NCBI GenBank assembly: GCA_964482235.1
Contig: CAYZWU010000031.1
Span: 4,803-68,802, forward strand
DNA length: 64,000 bases
Source: CAYZWU01 sp964482235
Lineage (GTDB): Bacteria > Planctomycetota > B15-G4 > CAYZWU01
Direction: 5' to 3'
Position numbers and translations under genes: made by a program. Below the pieces are notes generated by a model, which ran no database searches, was not told the DNA's origin, and saw nothing but the letters and a program-made list of their open reading frames with translations. The stretch's first letter is position 1; every line of letters starts with the position of its first letter. Below, piece by piece: positions 25,096 through 34,438 of the stretch.

Positions 25096-27054
25096 CTACC
25101 GTTTTGCCGGCGCCCTGTCCACGTAGAGTCCGAACTCCTTCACGGCGTTTTCATCGACGGAAATGAAGCAGGCACGCTCGAGAAGCGTCCTGGCGTGGTC
25201 GTATTTTCCTAGTCCCGCGTAGGCTGCGGCCAGCGCAGCCAGACGTGTATCGGCCGGGTCCTCCTGAACCAGGAAGAGCACGTGGGGAAAAACAGCGTCG
25301 AGCTCGGCCGGTGCGAAGTCGAGCGCCAGGTGGAGCCATGAATTGACGGCGGGCTCGTGGGCCGGGTCGTGCGAAAGCGTCAGTGCGTAGGCGTACCGTG
25401 CCAGCGAGGCCAGCGCGATGACGATCTCCTTCTGGAGCCGGATCAGGGCGGGATCCGAACCCTTGGCCGAAGCGCTCTCCGCCTGCTGGAGGAGGACGTT
25501 GAAATCGCAGGCCACCATGTCGTCCTCTTCCTCGAAATCGCCAGTCTGCCAGATGGACAGCAGTGCGCTGTGCGCAATGAGCCCGGCATCGCTGGCCAGA
25601 TGGACATTGGCGGGATCCTCGAGAAGATCGTCGATGATCCGGACCACCTCGCCTGCAGTGTAGGCGGCCTCGCGCGCATCGTAGTTGAGGCAGCTGGCTC
25701 GGGCAAGGAGGGCGCGGGCCTGCTCCAGCCGGCAGAGGGCCTCGAGATCGCCGCGAGCCAGGTCGTTCGCCCTCCGGAGCCACTTCTCTCCCCGGTCGAG
25801 GAGGAGGCGTTTGTCGGAAGCCCTCTCCTTGCTCTTCCGGCTGGCGGCATTCCTCAGGCAGCATCGAGCGAGGTCGAGGCACCGCTGCGGCGTGCTCGGC
25901 AGAAGCTCCTTCTCGACAAAAGCGGTCCACTTCGCCTGCAGTTCCCCCGGCGCCCCGAAGATTTCCCGGAACAGCTTGTTGGTGATCTGATCGAGGTGCG
26001 ACTCCGATTCCTCGTCATTTTCGTCGATCTTGGACGCCTCCTGCCTGAGCCGGCGAAAGAGCTTGCCCAGCTTGCCTTTCATCTCGGGATCGTTGTGCAG
26101 AAAGCAGATCCACGACCAGGCCGTCGCATACTCCCTGAAGCCGTATTTCTCGTACGGCGTGTTCATCATCTTCTCGAGGGTGAGGACCCGGTTCTTCCGG
26201 ATGTCTTCCAGCACGGTGAAAAGGCAGGAGGCTGCGTAGGAACCGGCGAATTCCGGTCCGTCGGCTGCGAAGTAGACAGCCAGCCCCTCGTTCAGCCAGG
26301 GAGCGGTCTGGGCTCCCTTCAGGCAGTGCATCAGCAGGAGGTGGGTGCATTCGTGCTTGGCCGTGTTGAACACACTGGAATCGTAGGGATCGTCATAGAA
26401 GCAGACAAGGGAACGACTGTAGCTGAAGAAACCGGTCGTGTGCTCCCCGCTTCTGCCGGCATAGCTGCAATAGAAGTCGAGATAGTCGCTTCTCTTCGCG
26501 AAGATCAGCACGATGATGCCGACCTCGGTCTTCGTGACCTGGAAGAATCCCTTGAGCCGGTCGTAGTACTGGTTCATCAGCCTCGCGTACCGGCTGCAGC
26601 GCTCCTTGTCGATGTCGGTCCAGTACTCGAACCGGAACGCCTTCTTCCCCATCTGGAACTTTCTGCTCCGCCCCTCGTTCAGCAGGCGAGTCCGGTCCCT
26701 CGCAGCCTGGGAGCAGTCGGGTTCGGGCAAGGAGATCGTGGCCGGCGTGGGGAAGGAGCAGGTCCACCCGTCCTTCGATCGGCTCTGCCAGAGCAGGGCG
26801 CGGGCGTCCACGTCGTCGGGCCTCTCCTCGAGGATCAGATCGATCTCCCGGAGCATCTCACGGAACAGTTTCTGCTCCCGGCATCGAGCCGCCAGCGCCA
26901 GGCGGGAGGCGATGTCGCCCTTCTTGATCTCGCGGCTCCTGTCCAGGTAGTCGATGTCGTGGTGGCGCGAGCGGCCAAGTTGAGCCTGCGACGTCTCCGC
27001 GAGCAGAAGGCATAGGAGAAGGATGCCGAGTGCCTTGATATTCCTTCTTTCCAT
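25096..27054 (-). CDS. secreted DUF1570-type putative metallopeptidase
   Basis: A 652-aa exported protein with a signal peptide (IKALGILLLCLLLAETSQAQ). A region at about 165-330 resembles DUF1570/peptidase-MA-type domains: zinc motif HECTH (234-238) with a downstream PWLNEGLAVYF (E256) that would complete an HExxH-E gluzincin site. The preceding TTGFFSYSRSLVCFYDD segment fits the family. The remaining ~300 residues are helical and repeat-like, possibly TPR-type. DUF1570 proteins are abundant in Planctomycetota, which supports the lineage guess. The natural substrate is unknown. The gene ends 31 bases from the convergent CxxC-repeat gene. Confidence 0.7.
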   Translation of the reverse strand: MERRNIKALGILLLCLLLAETSQAQLGRSRHHDIDYLDRSREIKKGDIASRLALAARCREQKLFREMLREIDLILEERPDDVDARALLWQSRSKDGWTCSFPTPATISLPEPDCSQAARDRTRLLNEGRSRKFQMGKKAFRFEYWTDIDKERCSRYARLMNQYYDRLKGFFQVTKTEVGIIVLIFAKRSDYLDFYCSYAGRSGEHTTGFFSYSRSLVCFYDDPYDSSVFNTAKHECTHLLLMHCLKGAQTAPWLNEGLAVYFAADGPEFAGSYAASCLFTVLEDIRKNRVLTLEKMMNTPYEKYGFREYATAWSWICFLHNDPEMKGKLGKLFRRLRQEASKIDENDEESESHLDQITNKLFREIFGAPGELQAKWTAFVEKELLPSTPQRCLDLARCCLRNAASRKSKERASDKRLLLDRGEKWLRRANDLARGDLEALCRLEQARALLARASCLNYDAREAAYTAGEVVRIIDDLLEDPANVHLASDAGLIAHSALLSIWQTGDFEEEDDMVACDFNVLLQQAESASAKGSDPALIRLQKEIVIALASLARYAYALTLSHDPAHEPAVNSWLHLALDFAPAELDAVFPHVLFLVQEDPADTRLAALAAAYAGLGKYDHARTLLERACFISVDENAVKEFGLYVDRAPAKR

Positions 27055-27126
27055 ACCGCGAGGATACGGATCGGTGTAATGGAATCAAGGCGAAAGAAAA
27101 AGGGGCTCGAAAGGCCGGGGGCTGCC

Positions 27127-27903
27127 CTAGAAAAAGTTCCTGTGCTTCATGAAGTAGCGCATGATGCTGCCGGCGTGCTTGATCGTCATCTTGTTGAACG
27201 ACCGCGCGCTCTTGCGCTGGTAGTGATGGATCACCTCGGTCACGGGCGAGTAGAGGACCTTGAGGCCCAGCCTCTGCGCGCGGAAGCAGAAGTCCACGTC
27301 CTCGTAGAGGTAGAAGTATCCCTCGTCGAGGAGGCCGATCCGGTCGAGATGGATGCTCTGGATCACGTGGCAGGCGCCGAGCGTCCAGTCCACGAACTGC
27401 TCCACGTCATGGTCCGCCTCCTCCATCAGGTGCGTCTTCACGGCCTGCGACTGGGGGAAGAACCGGCGAAAGGGCTTGCTCCTCAAGGCCAGCGCGGTGA
27501 CGGTCTGGAAGGTCCGGCACGAGAGCTGGAGCTCGCCGTTGGCGTAGAGCAGCTTCGGAGAGACCACGGCCGCATCGGGGAAGTCGTCGAAGCGCTGCAC
27601 GAGCTTGGCGATGGAGTCCTCCCGGAACTCCAGGTCGTCGTCCAGCAAGGCCATGAAGTCGCCCTCGCGGATCCGCATCGTCTTGTTGCGTGCCGTGGCC
27701 ACGCCGAGGTTCTCGTGGTTCTCGATCACCTCGACCATGGGGAACCGGTCGCGAACCATGGCCACCGTGCCATCCGTCGAACCGTTATCGCAGAGGATGA
27801 CCTTGTAGTCGCCTGCGTCGTGGAACTGGTAGAACGACTCCAGGAGGCGGTCCAGCTTGCCCATGGAATTCCACGAGACTATTCCCACCGTGATCTTGAC
27901 CAT
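27127..27903 (-). CDS. family 2 glycosyltransferase
   Basis: A 258-aa GT-A fold glycosyltransferase resembling rhamnosyltransferase-type enzymes. The N-terminus VKITVGIVSWNSMGKLDRLL leads to CDNGSTDGT, NLGVATARN and the metal-binding LDDDLEF (DxD). WTLGACHVIQS and EDVDFCFRAQRLG follow, the usual acceptor-side and catalytic-base motifs. No membrane segment is evident. ATG 27903 was chosen over one 9 codons upstream because TGGAG lies 5-6 bases before it. It sits just downstream of a strong terminator belonging to the previous leftward gene. It likely adds a sugar to a surface glycan. Confidence 0.87.
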   Translation of the reverse strand: MVKITVGIVSWNSMGKLDRLLESFYQFHDAGDYKVILCDNGSTDGTVAMVRDRFPMVEVIENHENLGVATARNKTMRIREGDFMALLDDDLEFREDSIAKLVQRFDDFPDAAVVSPKLLYANGELQLSCRTFQTVTALALRSKPFRRFFPQSQAVKTHLMEEADHDVEQFVDWTLGACHVIQSIHLDRIGLLDEGYFYLYEDVDFCFRAQRLGLKVLYSPVTEVIHHYQRKSARSFNKMTIKHAGSIMRYFMKHRNFF

Positions 27904-27925
27904 GTTCGCTCCAGGTCCAACGTCG

Positions 27926-27965
27926 AACAAGAAAACCGGAGAGGCGAATAGAACAGCCTCTCCGG
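27926..27965 (-). terminator. strong Rho-independent terminator
   Basis: A perfect 10-base stem (CCGGAGAGGC/GCCTCTCCGG, 27936-27945 and 27956-27965) with a 10-base loop is followed on the minus strand by TTTTCTTGTT. It terminates the beta-helix-domain gene at 28.0-28.9 kb. It lies only 23 bases before the glycosyltransferase start. Confidence 0.85.
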
Positions 27966-28047
27966 CAGACAGTCAACTCTTTTTCGTCCTGTCGAGGCGT
28001 CAGCGCGGCGATCTCTCAACGGCCGGGCCGGCCTGTTCGACGTCCTG

Positions 28048-28938
28048 TCAAGGCTCGAGGGTCATGAGGTTCGTCAGAATGGAGCTCGAGCTGCCCATGG
28101 GGCCGAGAAGAGCCTGGAAATGGTACGACTGGCCGGGGATCCACGATCCGGGCACCGTTGCCGGAATGGAGAGGACGCCGTTGGCCGGCATCGTGCCGAG
28201 GGGGAACCGCTGATAGGGCGACTGGATGTAGAGCAGGCCGTAGATCGTGGATTGCGGAACGCCGAGCAGACCCGAACCGAGCGCCAGGGTGACGGGCGTC
28301 GTGGCCGGCGATCCGATGACGCGGATACGGATGTCGCCGCCCGGCACGACGGAACCGACATGATAGAGGTGGGGGTGGAACTCGTCCGCTCCGATATCCG
28401 ACGCCGCGCCGGCGATGCGTGGGTCGCCCTCGAAGTCATGGGTGAGCGAGGGTGAGCTCGAGCCCGCATCCCTGCAGGGCGAGTCGTGAGGCAGATGATA
28501 GTCGCCCCCGGCGGGATCGATGAGGAACGGATCCGAATCGATCATGCCCGTTCCCCAGTTGAGAAAGCAGCCCGCTTCCACGTGCACCGAGGTCTGGCCT
28601 CCCTCGAGGTCGGAGAAGGCGATGTCGAACATCGAGGGATAGAACGCGCTCTGCCCCACGTAGACCTCTTTTCCCGTGGGCGCCTGGTCGCCCCAGAGAA
28701 TCGTGCCGGTCACGATCACGGTGGAGACCCAGTCGCAGCAGACGCCGCCGCCGACGCCCGTCGACGAGTTGCCGTGGATCGTGTTGCCGTCCAGCACCGC
28801 GACTCCCATAGTGCGTCGCGGATCAGGGTTGTCTGCCATTCTGAAGACCGAGATCTGCGCTTCGATCTGCGGCAGCAGGCGGCCGAATGCGAAGCAGGCC
28901 GCCAAAAGGATCACTGTTATCTTGCTTTTGCCTTTCAT
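28048..28938 (-). CDS. secreted protein with shortened beta-helix and shared C-terminal domain
   Basis: A 296-aa exported protein related to the two beta-helix proteins at 9-12 kb but much shorter. After the signal peptide (MKGKSKITVILLAACFAFG...) only the last helix turns remain (GNTIHGNSSTGVGGGV, then TVIVTGTILWGDQAPTGKEVYVG). The usual DSDPFLID...DSPCRDAG...GADEFHPHLYHVG hinge follows, and then the ~110-residue C-terminal domain ending ALLGPMGSSSSILTNLMTLEP. It looks like an internal deletion of a full-length relative, or a natural short form. GGAGG lies 9 bases before the chosen ATG; the ATG at 28977 lacks one. A terminator lies beyond the stop. Confidence 0.65.
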   Translation of the reverse strand: MKGKSKITVILLAACFAFGRLLPQIEAQISVFRMADNPDPRRTMGVAVLDGNTIHGNSSTGVGGGVCCDWVSTVIVTGTILWGDQAPTGKEVYVGQSAFYPSMFDIAFSDLEGGQTSVHVEAGCFLNWGTGMIDSDPFLIDPAGGDYHLPHDSPCRDAGSSSPSLTHDFEGDPRIAGAASDIGADEFHPHLYHVGSVVPGGDIRIRVIGSPATTPVTLALGSGLLGVPQSTIYGLLYIQSPYQRFPLGTMPANGVLSIPATVPGSWIPGQSYHFQALLGPMGSSSSILTNLMTLEP

Positions 28939-29143
28939 CTGATGTTTCCTCCAGAGTCTTGTTTTGTCCTTGATCACTGAAATCTTCCTTTCAACGCGAT
29001 GGCTGAGATACCTGCCGGCTGGTATTTTTTGCCCTCTATCCCGAGGAGCGGAGGAGAAGGGGAAAGCGAAATCGGAAAGTCGGATTTCTCTGAAAAAAAC
29101 GATTCACACGACGACTGGCAGGTAACTTACCCTCTCGCCCGCC

Positions 29144-29172
29144 TTGACACTCCGCGGGACCGTTTATATATT
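29144..29172 (+). promoter_or_regulatory. near-consensus sigma70 promoter for the Bat operon
   Basis: TTGACA (29144-29149), exactly 17 bases, then TATATT (29167-29172). The start site would be near 29180, about 90 bases before moxR. The ~330-base gap between 28939 and 29267 holds this promoter and otherwise nothing recognisable. Confidence 0.75.
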
Positions 29173-29267
29173 CCTCCGGATGTCGAGGCCAACATCGCTC
29201 GAGAAGCGACGTATCTACCTACCTAGACGGAGTTGAGAGCCTCTTTTGAAGACGAGGAGAATCGAAG

Positions 29268-30257
<990 letters not shown>

Positions 30258-30273
30258 GTTGGGAGAAGGTGCC

Positions 30274-31161
30274 GTGCCGGAACAGAGCGTTGCCGAGATC
30301 ATCAAGAAGGTCCAGCGGATCCAGATCGTGGCCAACCGGATGGTGAACGACATGTTCGCCGGCCAGTACCAGTCCGTGTTCCGCGGCCGCGGCATGGAGT
30401 TCGAGGAGGTGCGCGAGTACCAGCCCGGCGACGACGTGCGCAACATCGACTGGAACGTGACGGCCCGGACGGGGAACGCCTTCATCAAGAGCTACTGCGA
30501 GGAGCGCGAGCTCACCGTGATCTTTCTCGTCGACGTCTCGGCGTCGGGCGCCTTCGGCTCCCTCGAGCGGTCGAAGCTCGAGCTGGTGATCGAGGTGGCC
30601 GCCATGCTGATGTTCTCGGCTCTCAAGAACAACGACAAGGTGGGATTGATCACCTTCTGCGACGACGTGATCCGCTACTTCCCGCCCGGCAAGGGGAAGG
30701 CCTCGGTCCTCCGCCTGATCCGCGAGCTCCTGTCGGCCAGGCCCGTGCCGCGCAAGACCGATCTCGGCAAGGCGCTCGAGTTCCTGAACCGCGTGCAGAA
30801 GAAGAGGGCCGTGGTCTTTCTCATCAGCGATTTCATCGACGCCCTGCCGGCACGGACTCTCGCCGTGTCGAACCGCCGCCACGACCTGATTCCCATCGTC
30901 GTCTCCGATCCGAGGGAGAAGGCGGTGCCGGACGTGGGCTTCATCCGGCTGCGCGACGCCGAGACGGGCGAGGTGGTGGAGGTGGACACGCGGCATCCCG
31001 AGGTGCGGGCTCTCTTCGCCTCCCGTGCCGGTGAGGCCGGCGAGAAGCTGTCGGAGACCTTCAAGAAGTACGGCATGGACGAGCTGTGCATCGATACGGG
31101 CGGCGAGTACATGAAGAGCCTTCGCCGTTTCTTCCGCATGCGCGCCAGGAGGTTTCGTTGA
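30274..31161 (+). CDS. DUF58 domain protein of the Bat operon
   Basis: A 295-aa soluble DUF58 protein, a vWA-like fold that accompanies MoxR. It has the family signature RGRGMEFEEVREYQPGDDVRNIDW (near 35-60). A MIDAS-like VDVSASG stretch follows (D-x-S-x-S), then LISDFID. GTG 30274 was chosen because GGGAGAAGG ends a few bases before it; an in-frame TTG (30259) is earlier but has no ribosome site. The gap to moxR is 16 bases. Such proteins are presumed to be substrates or adaptors of the MoxR ATPase; the physiological process is unsettled. Confidence 0.9.
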   Translation: MPEQSVAEIIKKVQRIQIVANRMVNDMFAGQYQSVFRGRGMEFEEVREYQPGDDVRNIDWNVTARTGNAFIKSYCEERELTVIFLVDVSASGAFGSLERSKLELVIEVAAMLMFSALKNNDKVGLITFCDDVIRYFPPGKGKASVLRLIRELLSARPVPRKTDLGKALEFLNRVQKKRAVVFLISDFIDALPARTLAVSNRRHDLIPIVVSDPREKAVPDVGFIRLRDAETGEVVEVDTRHPEVRALFASRAGEAGEKLSETFKKYGMDELCIDTGGEYMKSLRRFFRMRARRFR

Positions 31162-31174
31162 TGGAGGAGCCGTC

Positions 31175-32257
31175 TTGATCCGCATCGACCGCCGTCTTTC
31201 TCTTTTCCTCGCCGCCATCGGGCTCGTTTTCTGCATTTCCTGCAGCGAGGAGGAGGCAGGGCAAGGGGCGAAGGCGCAAGCGGCTGCCGATGCGGTCCGC
31301 AAGGAGAGCGAGCGGGGACCGGTGAAGGTGACGCTGGAGCTGGCCCCCAGGGAACCGCGGCTGTCGGACGATATCGAGTTCACCTTTTCCATCGAGGCCG
31401 AGGAAGGCGTGGAGGTGGCCCTGCCGGTCTTCGGCGACGGGCTCGGCGATTTCATCATCCGGGGATTCCGCGAGCCTCTCGTCGAGAAGAAGGGAAAGAG
31501 GAGGACTCTCAGGCGGATCTACGATCTGGAGCCGGTGCGCACAGGCGAGCACCTGATCTATCCCATGCTGGTGCCCTTCGTCGATTCGCGTGCGGACGGC
31601 GACGGCAAGGAGCTCGTTGTCGAGACGGAGGGGATCTCGATCGCCGTGCAGTCGGTGATCGAGGAGTCGCTGCCGACCCTCGAGGGACTGGGGGAGCCCG
31701 AGGCGCCGCGCCCGATTCCTGCCGAGCCCTTCGATCGATCGTGGCTCCTCCTCGGGCTTGTCGCCCTGCCCCTGGCCGCTGCGGTCCTCTTCCTCTACAG
31801 GCGGAAGAGACAGCTGATCGGCGAAGCCCCCCGGCCGCTCACGCCGCAGGAAAGAGCCAGGCAGGAGCTGGAAGAGCTGGCCGGGGCAGGTTTCCTCGAA
31901 AGGTCGGCGTTCCAGGATTTCTACCGGGAGCTGACCGGGATCGTCCGCCGGTTCATCGAGCAGACGACTGGGATCCGTGCCCCCGAGCTGACCACCGAGG
32001 AGTTCCTGCGAGAGATCGGGCTGGAGGACCCCTTCGACGCGGACGAGCAGGGGAGGCTTCAGGCCTTTCTCGAAGCGGCCGATCTGGTCAAGTTCGCGGC
32101 CATGCGGCCCGGACGCAACGAGATCGAGGACTCGTTCCGGAAGGCGGGAGCCTTCATCGGCCTCGATGGCGAGGCAAACGGCGTGGGCGTCCCGGCGCTT
32201 GTCGAGGCGGCCTTCGCCGGCCTTTCCCGGGCAGGAGAGGAGGAGGTGCCGGCATGA
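31175..32257 (+). CDS. DUF4381-like membrane-anchored protein (probable lipoprotein)
   Basis: A 360-aa envelope protein. The N-terminus (LSLFLAAIGLVFCISC) looks like a lipoprotein signal with C at the end, followed by SEEEAGQG. Residues ~50-180 form a BatD-like beta domain (VKVTLELAPREPRLSDDIEFTF). One transmembrane helix (about 188-208, LLLGLVALPLAAAVLFLYRR) precedes a helical cytoplasmic domain with FYRELTGIVRRFIEQTTGIRAPELTTEEFL, the DUF4381 hallmark. TTG start with GGAGGAGCC upstream. Its stop overlaps the next start (ATGA). It likely links the periplasmic and cytoplasmic sides of the Bat complex. Confidence 0.78.
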   Translation: MIRIDRRLSLFLAAIGLVFCISCSEEEAGQGAKAQAAADAVRKESERGPVKVTLELAPREPRLSDDIEFTFSIEAEEGVEVALPVFGDGLGDFIIRGFREPLVEKKGKRRTLRRIYDLEPVRTGEHLIYPMLVPFVDSRADGDGKELVVETEGISIAVQSVIEESLPTLEGLGEPEAPRPIPAEPFDRSWLLLGLVALPLAAAVLFLYRRKRQLIGEAPRPLTPQERARQELEELAGAGFLERSAFQDFYRELTGIVRRFIEQTTGIRAPELTTEEFLREIGLEDPFDADEQGRLQAFLEAADLVKFAAMRPGRNEIEDSFRKAGAFIGLDGEANGVGVPALVEAAFAGLSRAGEEEVPA

Positions 32258-33312
32258 ACGCCTTCCGCCTCCAGGATCCTGTCTGGCTTCTCCTGGCGAT
32301 CCCCGTCGTGCTCGTCGTCTGGCACGACCTGCGGCGTCAGAGACGCTCGGCCGTCCTCTTCTCGAGCGTCCACATCCTGAAGACACTGCCCAGGACCCTG
32401 GCGCTCCGCTTCCGGCGGGTCATGCCGTGGGTTCTGCTTGCCGGGCTCCTTCTCGTGGCGATCGCCCTGGCCCGTCCGCAGAGGGGACTGGATGAGTACA
32501 GGATCCACGCCGAGGGGATCGCGATCCAGATGGTCTGCGACTGCTCCGGATCGATGCGGGCTCTCGATTTCACCGAGGGCGACGAGCCCGAAACTCGGCT
32601 TTCCGTCGTGAAGCGCGTTTTCCGCGATTTCGTGTCCGGCAAGGGCGATCTCCCGGGGCGGCCCGACGACCTGATCGGCCTGATCGCCTTCGGCGGGTAT
32701 CCGGACAGCAAGTGCCCCCTCACCCTGGACCACGGCGCTCTTCTCGAGATCCTCGAGTCGGTCTCGATCCCCAAGGAGATCTGGAACGAGCGGGGCGAGG
32801 TGATCAACGGGGAAGAGTTCCAGACGGCGATCGGCGACGCCCTGGCCCTGGGAGTCGACCGATTGAAGGATGTGAAGGCGAAGAGCAAGGTCATGATCCT
32901 CCTGTCGGACGGCATGAACACGGCGGGGGCGGTGGTGCCGCTCTCCGCTGCGGAAGCTGCCGCTGCTTTCGACGTGAAGATCTACACCGTGGGCATCGGT
33001 TCGACGGGTATCGTTCCCGTGGCCTACACGGACAGGTTCGGTCAGGTCCGCTACGGAAGGGAAAGGGTCTACCTGGACGAGGACCTTCTCACATCGATCG
33101 CCGGGAAGACGGACGGCCGGTACTTCAACGCCCGGGACAGATCGTCCCTGGAGCAGGTCTACGCCGAAATCGACACCCTGGAGAAAACGGAGACCGAGGG
33201 AGTTCTCTACACGGAGCACAGGGAACTCTACGGCTTCTTTCTCTTTCCCGGGATCGGACTCCTGGTGCTCCATCTGATACTTGCGTGTACACGGTTCCGC
33301 TCGCTGCCCTGA
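32254..33312 (+). CDS. batA: vWA-domain membrane protein, BatA-like
   Basis: A 352-aa BatA/BatB-type protein. Two N-terminal transmembrane segments (about 8-22 and 55-73) precede a vWA domain. The MIDAS is DCSGSM (DxSxS) with a later SDGMNTAG strand, so metal binding should be intact. A C-terminal membrane segment (GFFLFPGIGLLVLHLILAC) closes it, the normal BatA topology with the vWA domain in the periplasm. The start is fixed by an ATGA overlap with the previous gene. Upstream in-frame sequence reads through another gene and was discarded. Confidence 0.88.
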   Translation: MNAFRLQDPVWLLLAIPVVLVVWHDLRRQRRSAVLFSSVHILKTLPRTLALRFRRVMPWVLLAGLLLVAIALARPQRGLDEYRIHAEGIAIQMVCDCSGSMRALDFTEGDEPETRLSVVKRVFRDFVSGKGDLPGRPDDLIGLIAFGGYPDSKCPLTLDHGALLEILESVSIPKEIWNERGEVINGEEFQTAIGDALALGVDRLKDVKAKSKVMILLSDGMNTAGAVVPLSAAEAAAAFDVKIYTVGIGSTGIVPVAYTDRFGQVRYGRERVYLDEDLLTSIAGKTDGRYFNARDRSSLEQVYAEIDTLEKTETEGVLYTEHRELYGFFLFPGIGLLVLHLILACTRFRSLP

Positions 33313-33364
33313 GGCGCCGGCGGACCGTTGAAGAATTCGGGAGCGAGGTTGAACGGATAAACGG

Positions 33365-34438
33365 ATGAACTGGGAATACCCGAACGTCCTCTATGCCCTC
33401 TGGATCCTGCCCCTGGCAGCGTTCCTGCTGGTGCGCGCCCAGCGCCGGCGCAGGGAGACGGCGCGACGGTTCGCCGACGAGGCCATGGCGCGGCGGCTCG
33501 TTCCCTTCCTCAGTCCCACGCGGGCCTGGATCAGGGGGGCGCTTCTCCTCGTGGGGATCGGCTTTCTCGTGACGGCGGGCGCCCGGCCGCGCTTCGGCGA
33601 GTATTACGAGAAGGTCACGCAGCGCGGGCTCGACCTCTTCGTTCTCCTCGACGTCTCCCGCTCCATGGAGGCCGACGACATGAAGCCGAGCCGCCTCAAA
33701 CGGGCCTGCCTCGACATCGAGGACCTCCTCGGAAGGCTGCCCGGCGACCGGACCGGCCTCATCGTCTTTGCCGGCAAGCCGGTGGTCAAGGTCCCCCTCA
33801 CCACGGACCGCGGCTTCTTCCTCGACATGCTCGACAGGATCGGGCCGCACTCCGCTCCGCTGGGGGGGACGCTGATCGGCGACGCCGTCCGGCTCGCCCT
33901 GGCCGGCCTGGAGGAGAGGCGCGACAGGGACCAGGTCATCGTCCTGATCACCGACGGGGAGGATCACGCTTCCTATCCTCTCGAAGCGGCCGGGAAGGCG
34001 CAGGAGCGGGGGGTGAGGATCTTCACGATGGCGATCGGTTCGACGGGAGAGGGAACCAGGATTCCCCTGCGCGACGAGACGGGCAACCTGACCTATCTGA
34101 AGCACGAGGGCCAGGAGATCTGGTCGGTCGCCGATATCTCGCTGCTCCGCGATATGGCCCAGGCCACTTCTCCCCCCGACCTGCCTGTTCCGTTCCTCCA
34201 TGCCAGGCCGGGCAAGGACTACAATCTGGGCCGGTTCTTCATGGACCACCAGGAGAAGCTGAAGCGGGCCGAGATCCGCGAGGACAGGAGGCAGCGCCTG
34301 AAGCAGCGGTTCCAGATCTTCATCGTTCTGGGGCTCGCTTTTTTCCTCGCCGGGCTGTTCATCGCTCCCTGCAACGGCAGGGAGACGAGAGGGGGTCTCG
34401 ATCGAGCCGTTTCTCCGGCGAACGAGGGAGGAGCCTGA
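33365..34438 (+). CDS. batB: vWA-domain membrane protein, BatB-like
   Basis: A 357-aa second vWA protein. N-terminal membrane segments (about 8-24 and 58-75) are followed by MIDAS DVSRSM, a T-bearing DMLDRIGPHSAPLGGTLIGDA stretch and ITDGEDH. The C-terminal helix IFIVLGLAFFLAGLFIAP returns through the membrane. Compared with the preceding vWA protein, its order and the following BatC-like gene favour BatB. The gap before it is 52 bases; its stop overlaps the next start as TGATG. vWA pairs like this are thought to form a periplasmic complex with the TPR proteins that follow. Confidence 0.88.
   Translation: MNWEYPNVLYALWILPLAAFLLVRAQRRRRETARRFADEAMARRLVPFLSPTRAWIRGALLLVGIGFLVTAGARPRFGEYYEKVTQRGLDLFVLLDVSRSMEADDMKPSRLKRACLDIEDLLGRLPGDRTGLIVFAGKPVVKVPLTTDRGFFLDMLDRIGPHSAPLGGTLIGDAVRLALAGLEERRDRDQVIVLITDGEDHASYPLEAAGKAQERGVRIFTMAIGSTGEGTRIPLRDETGNLTYLKHEGQEIWSVADISLLRDMAQATSPPDLPVPFLHARPGKDYNLGRFFMDHQEKLKRAEIREDRRQRLKQRFQIFIVLGLAFFLAGLFIAPCNGRETRGGLDRAVSPANEGGA

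Noticed and set aside
31741..32253. Extended start for the BatA-like protein
   Set aside because: The upstream frame overlaps the DUF4381-like gene and is Pro/Arg-rich. The ATG at 32254 overlaps the preceding stop and opens into a membrane segment.
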